A DNA stretch of 5,891 nucleotides, taken from assembly GCA_005877225.1 (NCBI GenBank), contig VBPK01000094.1:1-5891 (forward strand), written 5' to 3'. The first letter of the stretch is position 1, and the number at the start of each line of letters is the position of its first letter. The notes beneath the pieces were generated by a model, which did not search any database, was not told the origin of the DNA, and saw only the letters and a list, made by a program, of their open reading frames with translations. This stretch comes from Nitrososphaerota archaeon. GTDB lineage: Archaea; Thermoproteota; Nitrososphaeria; Nitrososphaerales; Gagatemarchaeaceae. Position numbers and translations under genes: made by a program. Positions 1 through 4,597 of the stretch are shown here, piece after piece.

Positions 1-428
1 GGGCTCGATTTCTGCATCTTCTTTTGAGAGGCAGATGCTGAGACCGTTTGCTGTGAGTGTCAGAGACCTCGGTGTACGACCCGAGATTGTGCACAACGTA
101 TGGTCGTTTAGGACGATGAAGAAATATTCTCCCTTTCTGACTGGTAGCCTTACGAGGCGGTGGATGACCCGGAAGCCGTAGCAATCCGTGAGCGAGGGCC
201 TGGTGACGTAGGGAACCCTTGCACTCCGATTCCTCTCCAGTTCCCTTCGGTAGTGTCATAAGCGGAGAGTTGGTGGTAAGCTTTCAAGGAAAGCGACTTC
301 ATCGAAGTTAGATTCTCCTTGAGCCCTATCCTGACGCATTCGTTTACCATGCAGCGGAAATCCTCCAGAAGAGAGAGAATCTCCTCGGTTGGACGATAGT
401 TCTGCCTGACTGCCTTTACAGCCTGCAA
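1..428 (-). pseudogene. tnpB: TnpB-family (IS200/IS605-type) remnant, frame-broken and cut by the window edge
   Basis: This is a degraded TnpB, the RNA-guided nuclease-type accessory protein of IS200/IS605 elements. Reading leftward from a TTG at 428, the first frame gives a TnpB-like N-terminus: PTEEILSLLEDFRCMVNECV, then IGLKENLTSMKSLSLKAYHQL. It then degenerates and stops at 150-152. Homology resumes in the -1 frame, open from 255 to the left edge, with RVPYVTRPSLTDCYGFRV followed by LTLTANGLSICLSKED, which resembles the beta-barrel (wedge) region of archaeal TnpBs. In intact relatives, roughly 20-25 residues separate the YHQL block from the RxPYxxRP block. Here they nearly abut, so a deletion not divisible by three at about 240-255 is the simplest explanation. 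The catalytic RuvC part and any omega RNA would lie outside the window to the left. The frame is open upstream to about 512 with no ATG/GTG/TTG there, so the original start is uncertain. The stretch looks less G+C-rich than the operon. No element ends were identified. Confidence 0.5.
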
Positions 429-472
429 AGCATCGGAGAATTCTGGCCAAGCCTTTAAGCGCCCATGCCCCG

Positions 473-482
473 AAAAATAATC
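473..482 (+). promoter_or_regulatory. Putative archaeal BRE/TATA promoter of the operon
   Basis: The A/T-rich run aaaaataatc stands out in the 92-base intergenic strip, preceded by ccccg and so resembling a purine-containing BRE followed by a TATA box. With usual archaeal spacing (start about 25 bases downstream), transcription would begin near 503-508, leaving a 10-20 nt leader before ATG 521. A short AGGT at 510-513 could act as a weak Shine-Dalgarno element. No comparable site is obvious between the later genes, which fits a single transcript. This rests on pattern and position only. Confidence 0.5.
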
Positions 483-520
483 AGAACCTTCGAATCTAAA
501 GACTTTTACAGGTCAGAAGG

Positions 521-1378
521 ATGAAACGGATGAAGTTGAAGACTTCGACGGCGCGTCTCACCAGCGCGGGGCTACTACTGATCCTTGCCGTTTCTTCGTT
601 CCTCTTGAGCGGCGCTGTCAGCTCGCTCAACAGCCCGGTCGCCATCGGTCCGGGAAGGAGATTCATCGACCTCGGGGGGAACTACACGGAGGTAGGCAGC
701 GGGGGTAGGATTGTGGTTAAGACCCAGGGTAGCTTCGGAGGCTTTGCCGGAGGCTTTTCCGGGGTCCTTCCGCTATCCGGAGTCAACATTTCGATTCGCG
801 GGGCAACCTCTCCAGCCCTGGCCGCGCTCACCTTCCACACGAACTCGAGTGGGACCTTTGAGCTTCCGCTGGACCCCGGTCAGTATTCCGTCGCGATAAA
901 TGACCAGAGATTCCACCTTTCGACGGCCGTGAACATCCTCCCCGGAGAGGTTACCGAGGTCGACGTCCTCGCGACCCGACAGCTGCACCCGATAACCTTC
1001 TACGCGGTTGTCGACCGGGATTCATCGGGGTGGCTAACAACGTGGGAAATGATCACTGCCGTAACAGACTCTGGGATCCAGCCCGTCAACAAAAGCACAG
1101 CCCTCTTCTTGGAGGTTCTGCGCCCTCCGTACTCTTTTCCGAATTCAGTGACAGTGACCCTTCCGAACTCGTCCGTAATTGTAAAGGTGCAACCGGTTGT
1201 GTTCACATATCTGTTCCTTCCCCAGGAGACCCGACTTTCGCTCCTCGGCCTGGACCAGCGGGGCTCGGTAGTCTGGTTGACCTTGCGGCCGATGGAGTCC
1301 ATCAAGATCTCAGACGGGATGGGCCTGGGGGTCGCTCTCTACAAGCCTTCGTACGGGGCGTTCACCTATGCCGCTTGA
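521..1378 (+). CDS. Secreted beta-rich protein with carboxypeptidase-regulatory-like repeat and EF-hand-like loop
   Basis: A 285-residue exported protein of unassigned family. Residues 1-9 are basic, followed by a hydrophobic segment (about 12-34, AGLLLILAVSSFLLSGAV) acting as signal peptide or anchor; there is no lipobox cysteine. A glycine-rich patch (about 69-88) includes a 10-bp direct repeat, cggaggcttt at 736 and 748. Residues about 84-127 (SGVNISIRG, then TNSSGTFELPLDPGQYSVAI) resemble the carboxypeptidase-regulatory/CarboxypepD_reg-like beta-sandwich repeat. Residues 165-176, DRDSSGWLTTWE, match the 12-position EF-hand calcium loop (D1, D3, S5, G6, hydrophobic 8, E12). The rest is beta-rich with no clear C-terminal membrane segment. 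Five N-x-S/T sequons fit a glycosylated surface protein. ATG 521 is chosen for the basic n-region; ATG 530 is also possible. The 3' end overlaps the next gene by 11 nt. A substrate or scaffold role for the downstream MoxR module is inferred from context. Confidence 0.5.
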   Translation: MKRMKLKTSTARLTSAGLLLILAVSSFLLSGAVSSLNSPVAIGPGRRFIDLGGNYTEVGSGGRIVVKTQGSFGGFAGGFSGVLPLSGVNISIRGATSPALAALTFHTNSSGTFELPLDPGQYSVAINDQRFHLSTAVNILPGEVTEVDVLATRQLHPITFYAVVDRDSSGWLTTWEMITAVTDSGIQPVNKSTALFLEVLRPPYSFPNSVTVTLPNSSVIVKVQPVVFTYLFLPQETRLSLLGLDQRGSVVWLTLRPMESIKISDGMGLGVALYKPSYGAFTYAA

Positions 1379-1742
1379 CCTTCTTGCGCTGAACCTCCTG
1401 ATCCCCCTGGACATTCTCATTTATCTCTCTCTGATCTTAGGTGTCTTCAAGGCGAGAAGAGGAGAGGCGACGCCGCGGGTCGAGGACCCCGTGCTCGCCT
1501 TCGCGCTGCTCGAGAAGTCTCTTCAGAAGGCGTTCCCCGACTTGCCTGCGGGTTTCACTCTCAGGGAGGCACTCTCCCTCGCCGAACGCCTTCGCCTGAA
1601 GGTCGACTGGGGTCGGGTTCAACTCGCCCTGGAGAGGTACGAGGCGTTCAGGTACGGCGGGGCGACCCTTCCGGAGAAGGTCCAGGATGAGGTGCTCAGG
1701 CTCGCGGCCATCCTCCCGAGAGGTGAAGTCAACGGACGTTAG
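1368..1742 (+). CDS. Single-TM small protein with DUF4129-like C-terminal domain
   Basis: A 124-residue protein. Residues about 6-27 form one hydrophobic helix, immediately followed by KARRGE, so the positive-inside rule places the C-terminal part in the cytoplasm. That part (about 45-118) is helical and contains FTLREALSLAERL and then ALERYEAFRYGG. This is the pattern of the DUF4129 domain: a T-x-R-E start followed about 30 residues later by an aromatic E-x-x-RYG motif. DUF4129 is usually the cytosolic tail of larger membrane proteins, often with transglutaminase-like or other exported domains, and commonly sits beside MoxR and DUF58 genes, as here. The free-standing short form is unusual and may be one half of a split gene with the preceding secreted protein. 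The start ATG overlaps the upstream gene by 11 nt; the 3' end overlaps the ATPase gene. The family call is moderate because the domain is short and divergent. Confidence 0.5.
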   Translation: MPLDLLALNLLIPLDILIYLSLILGVFKARRGEATPRVEDPVLAFALLEKSLQKAFPDLPAGFTLREALSLAERLRLKVDWGRVQLALERYEAFRYGGATLPEKVQDEVLRLAAILPRGEVNGR

Positions 1743-2661
1743 AACGAGGGTGCTGAAGGAAGTAGGCAAGGTTGTGGTCGGGAGAGAGGAGGAGACGGAG
1801 CTCCTGCTCGTCTCGCTGCTGGCGAGAGGGCACACCCTCATCGAGGGGGTCCCGGGGGTCTCCAAGACGATGCTTGCAAAGGCCTTCTCAAAGTGTCTGG
1901 GCCTGGCATTCAAGAGAGTTCAGTTCACCCCGGACATGCTCCCGCTCGACATCGTGGGCGGTTTCATCTTCAACATGAAAAGCCGGGAGTTCGAGTTCAG
2001 GAGGGGGCCCGTCTTCACAGACATACTCCTCGCCGACGAAATAAACCGAGCCCCACCGAAGGTGCAGAGCGCGCTTCTCGAGGCGATGCAGGAGTTGCAG
2101 GTCACGATCGAGGGTTACACGGAGAAGTTACCGTCCCCCTTCATGGTGATCGCAACCGAGAATCCGCTGGAATTCCAGGGGGTCTACCCCCTCCCCGAGG
2201 GGCAGCTCGACAGGTTCATGGTGAAGCTCAAGCTCGACTACCCCTCGGCGAGCGTTGAGTCTGCGATAATACGGAGGAACCTCTCCGAGATGGACCTCGA
2301 GGTTGTGAAACAGGTCGTCTCTTCAGACGAGCTGGCAGCGATGTTCAAGGGGGTCGAAGATGTCAGGGTCTCCGACGAAATCCTCGAGTACCTCGCGAAG
2401 ATAGCGAGCGAGACGAGGACGGACCAGCGGATCGACCTCGGAGCAAGCCCGAGAGCGATGATTCACCTGGTGCACGCGGCGAGGTCGGTCGCGTACCTCT
2501 CGGGGAGGGAGTACGTCATCCCTGATGATATCAAGAAGCTCTCCATCTACGTTCTCACGCACCGAATCAAGCTTGACCAGTCCTCGGCGCTCAGGGATCA
2601 GAGGCTGGACGTCGATACCGTAATCCGTGAAGTGATGGACAGGGTGAGACCGCCGCGCTAG
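1723..2661 (+). CDS. MoxR-family AAA+ ATPase
   Basis: A MoxR-type AAA+ ATPase (AAA_3 plus AAA lid), cytosolic, generally regarded as a chaperone-like ATPase acting with DUF58/VWA partners. Numbered from GTG 1723 (312 aa): Walker A GVPGVSKT at 42-49; the MoxR-typical RVQFTPDMLPLDIVGG at about 65-80; Walker B ILLADE at 101-106 followed by INRAPPKVQSALLEAMQE; sensor 1 asparagine in ATENP at about 147; GQLDRF with the presumed arginine finger at 164; sensor 2 GASPR at 240-244; and lid helices with a REYVIPDDI motif. All key residues are present and the length is usual. GTG 1723 is preferred because it gives the short N-terminal lead common in the family. ATG 1687 (324 aa, with GGAG at 1673-1676 upstream) would add twelve unconvincing residues, and GTG 1750 is also possible. 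The gene overlaps the DUF4129-like gene by 20 nt and is followed by the DUF58 gene, the classic pairing. Confidence 0.5.
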   Translation: MKSTDVRTRVLKEVGKVVVGREEETELLLVSLLARGHTLIEGVPGVSKTMLAKAFSKCLGLAFKRVQFTPDMLPLDIVGGFIFNMKSREFEFRRGPVFTDILLADEINRAPPKVQSALLEAMQELQVTIEGYTEKLPSPFMVIATENPLEFQGVYPLPEGQLDRFMVKLKLDYPSASVESAIIRRNLSEMDLEVVKQVVSSDELAAMFKGVEDVRVSDEILEYLAKIASETRTDQRIDLGASPRAMIHLVHAARSVAYLSGREYVIPDDIKKLSIYVLTHRIKLDQSSALRDQRLDVDTVIREVMDRVRPPR

Positions 2662-2669
2662 GTCTCACC
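2643..2669 (+). repeat. Perfect 9-bp inverted repeat (hairpin) over the ATPase stop codon
   Basis: The arms are ggtgagacc (2643-2651) and ggtctcacc (2661-2669), exactly complementary, with a 9-nt loop gccgcgcta that contains the first two bases of the ATPase TAG stop (2659-2661). No T-run follows, so it is not a bacterial-type terminator. It sits at the point where the DUF58 frame first resembles its family, immediately upstream of a purine-rich stretch (gaagaggaaggg, 2671-2682). A role in translation coupling or RNA processing is possible; chance is not excluded. Confidence 0.5.
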
Positions 2670-2723
2670 AGAAGAGGAAGGGACTATCTGAAGGCGGTCG
2701 CGCTTACGACCGTTGCGTCCGCC

Positions 2724-3797
2724 TTGCTGGATGTCAAGATCACCCTCGCACTCTCTTTTGCCCTCTCCGTGATTGCGGCAGTCTCTCTCCTTACCCTAAG
2801 GCTCTCGCGAGGAGACGTCGCCGTCCTCTCCGTGCAGCCTCAGAGACTGAGGGCCTTCAAGCTGGAGAGGGCGGTCCTGACGCTGAATGTGACGAGGGCG
2901 AGGAGGAGGAGGAGGAGGTGGATGGGTTGGCTCTCGCTCCGGGTGGACACAGTGAGGATGCCAGGCGGTGTCGACGCCAGTTTCAGGGCTGTCAGCCAGA
3001 CAGCGGTCGAGGTCACGGCAATTCCGCGTTACGCGGGGAGGTACCGCGGGCTCGGCGCGAAGTACGAGCTCAACGATCCGCTCGGTATCTTCGGAGAGTT
3101 CGGGGAGGCGGAGTTCGAAGATTTCACGATCGATGTCCTCCCGCTAGCCCTTCTCGCACCCGCCCGGAGTGTCGTAATACCGGCGGTCACGATGGGGGAG
3201 AAACCCGCAGGGAGAAGGGGCGCTGCGCAGGAACTCTACGCCATCGACGAATACCACCCGTTCGCGGAGACGAAGGAGATACTGTGGAAGCGGGCTGCTG
3301 CCAGGACGCCGGATGAGCGGCTGCTCATCAGGGTACGAGAAGCGAACATTCCTAGGTCGTTGAAGATAGGGCTGCTCGAGGCCGTAGAACGCGGTTCAGG
3401 CAGGCCAGTGTGGATGGACTCGACCACCGAGGCCGTCGCCGCAATCGGAATCATTCTTCTTCGCGGGGGGACGGAGGTGGAGGTTCTTCGGTCTTCCCCT
3501 GGTGGGGTCGCCCACTTGAGAGCCTCGAACCCGGACGAGCTGGCTAATCTCGTCGTTGAGATGTGGACGCCCATCGACCCGAGTCATCTCCCCGATGTGG
3601 CGACGGAAGCGGACTTTTTGGTGACAGGCCTGGAAGAACTTGACCGCACAGCCGTCTCCGAGGCTGCGAGAGGGAAACCGTCCCTTCTCGTACTGGGCGG
3701 CCCTGGGAGTTCTCCGAGAAGAATGACGGGGAGGACGACCGTCTACACCGGGGCGGAGAGCGTCGTCAGAGTTGTCTCGGAGGTTTTGGCGAGATGA
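2724..3797 (+). CDS. DUF58 membrane-anchored protein, MoxR partner
   Basis: From TTG 2724, 357 residues. DUF58 proteins are membrane-anchored, have a VWA-like fold at the C-terminus and co-occur with MoxR ATPases. Visible here: a hydrophobic helix (about 5-26); a beta-rich middle part with the family-typical RYRGLGAKYELNDPLGIFGE (about 106-125); and the DUF58 core at about 173-206 with EYHPFAETKEILWKRAA then LLIRVRE, matching the usual 'R-x-Y-x-P-GD-x-R-x-IxW-x-x-x-A' block, although the standard GD is replaced here by AE. A run of six arginines (61-66) is encoded by six AGG codons. The start is doubtful: TTG 2724 has no Shine-Dalgarno, whereas the frame is open back to 2631 and reads LTRRGRDYLKAVALTTVASA just before it, which looks like a genuine DUF58 N-terminus with a first TM helix but has no ATG, GTG or TTG. 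CTG 2688 with a purine-rich upstream stretch is a candidate. The 3' end overlaps the next gene as ATGA. Confidence 0.5.
   Translation: MLDVKITLALSFALSVIAAVSLLTLRLSRGDVAVLSVQPQRLRAFKLERAVLTLNVTRARRRRRRWMGWLSLRVDTVRMPGGVDASFRAVSQTAVEVTAIPRYAGRYRGLGAKYELNDPLGIFGEFGEAEFEDFTIDVLPLALLAPARSVVIPAVTMGEKPAGRRGAAQELYAIDEYHPFAETKEILWKRAAARTPDERLLIRVREANIPRSLKIGLLEAVERGSGRPVWMDSTTEAVAAIGIILLRGGTEVEVLRSSPGGVAHLRASNPDELANLVVEMWTPIDPSHLPDVATEADFLVTGLEELDRTAVSEAARGKPSLLVLGGPGSSPRRMTGRTTVYTGAESVVRVVSEVLAR
2901..2918 (+). repeat. (AGG)6 microsatellite inside the DUF58 gene
   Basis: Six uninterrupted AGG triplets in the DUF58 frame encode six consecutive arginines, placed in the beta-rich part between ALTLNVTRA-like sequence and WMGW. 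The run also forms several overlapping GGAGG elements just before GTG 2918 (out of frame) and ATG 2922 (in frame). It could vary in copy number or cause ribosome pausing; nothing shows that it does. Confidence 0.5.
3779..3784 (+). promoter_or_regulatory. Ribosome binding site for the polytopic membrane protein
   Basis: GGAGGT, a full match to the anti-Shine-Dalgarno complement, lies inside the last codons of the DUF58 gene, 9 nt before ATG 3794. It is the clearest RBS in the window, and together with the ATGA overlap it fixes the next gene's start. Confidence 0.5.
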
Positions 3798-4597
3798 ATT
3801 GGGAGATTGCCAGGCGGACAGCCGTAGTGGCGGTCTGCGGCGCGATCGTGTACGCCTACCTCGAATTCCTGGCGGGATGCATCTCGAATGGGTACCTCCC
3901 ACAGACAGCCTTCGAAGCCGGGATGGTCGCACTGCAGCTCGCAAAGTTGTCGGCCCTCCTCGGTGTTCCCAGATTGAGGAAGGCGGGGCTCGCCCTAACC
4001 TTCGATATATTCGCGGTCGAGATGCTCTTGCTCCCCGTCCTGGCGCTGCTTTACCTCTGGTTGGGCGAGAGATTCTTCCTCACCCTCCTCGGGTACATCT
4101 TCACGACGTGGCCCCTGGCAGCGATGCTCGTCCTTCCAATCTACACGATCCACTGGCTGGGGAGAACCTCGCTGCGAGGCGGAAGCCTTTCTTCGGTCCT
4201 CCCCTTCGCGAGCAGTCAGTTCGGCTTTTTCATCTTTCTGTGGGAGGTCTCGAACACGGTAGGAACGAATCAGGGTCTCGGCGGGTTCTTCCATCAGCTG
4301 GTGGGCGTACTGGGTAGTCGGACGAAGATCGCGGCAAATCTTCTGGCGACGAACGAAGGCGCGATCGTAGCGTCCGCCCTGCTCTACGTGGGCTTGATCG
4401 CGTACGTGGCCTCTGGTCGAGAACCCGGGTCAACCACCAACTCATCATCCGTCCTGCTCCTCGCCCTTCTGGGTACCCTGACGAGCCTCGCCTGGACCCT
4501 CAGGCTCGTCACCTTCACGAGAGACACCCTTCTGCTCTTCGCAGCGCCAACACTGCTAACGGTAACGGTCGTTTGGTGGTTCGCCCGTGCGAGGTAA
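3794..4597 (+). CDS. Polytopic membrane protein, family not recognised
   Basis: A 267-residue integral membrane protein with about six or seven hydrophobic segments, at roughly 9-29, 65-90, 94-120, 133-152, 188-206, 218-237 and 245-264. There are short loops and no large soluble domain or obvious catalytic motif. Basic residues cluster at the N-terminus (ARR), around PRLRK (59-63) and at the C-terminal ARAR. I do not recognise the family. The start is secure: a GGAGGT lies 9 nt upstream and the ATG overlaps the DUF58 stop (ATGA), implying translational coupling. The 3' end overlaps the next gene by 11 nt. Membrane proteins of unknown function are common in MoxR-DUF58 loci, so a structural or export role in the same envelope system is plausible but only inferred. 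Confidence 0.5.
   Translation: MNWEIARRTAVVAVCGAIVYAYLEFLAGCISNGYLPQTAFEAGMVALQLAKLSALLGVPRLRKAGLALTFDIFAVEMLLLPVLALLYLWLGERFFLTLLGYIFTTWPLAAMLVLPIYTIHWLGRTSLRGGSLSSVLPFASSQFGFFIFLWEVSNTVGTNQGLGGFFHQLVGVLGSRTKIAANLLATNEGAIVASALLYVGLIAYVASGREPGSTTNSSSVLLLALLGTLTSLAWTLRLVTFTRDTLLLFAAPTLLTVTVVWWFARAR

Noticed and set aside
256..450. 64-residue minus-strand frame starting near 450
   Set aside because: It overlaps the TnpB-like N-terminus in another frame, and only the TnpB frame shows family similarity.
736..757. 10-bp direct repeat cggaggcttt in the first secreted protein gene
   Set aside because: Only two copies 12 bases apart, explained by the coding of a repeated GGF motif in a glycine-rich patch; not a repeat array or integration site.
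1437..1913. 158-residue open frame on the minus strand
   Set aside because: It lies antisense to the DUF4129-like and MoxR genes; its composition is Arg/Ser/Leu-heavy as expected of a G+C-rich shadow frame, and it has no recognisable motif.
2643..2669. Hairpin read as an intrinsic transcription terminator
   Set aside because: No T-run follows, and the same-operon DUF58 gene begins immediately; archaeal terminators are usually T-rich rather than hairpin-based.
3396..3944. 182-residue minus-strand frame
   Set aside because: It is antisense to the DUF58 and membrane protein genes, arginine-rich with no family resemblance, and sits opposite convincing coding sequence.
3772..4317. 181-residue plus-strand frame overlapping the polytopic protein gene
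   Set aside because: The in-register membrane protein has a perfect RBS, coupled start and clear TM pattern; this frame is Arg/Pro-rich and shows no fold or motif.
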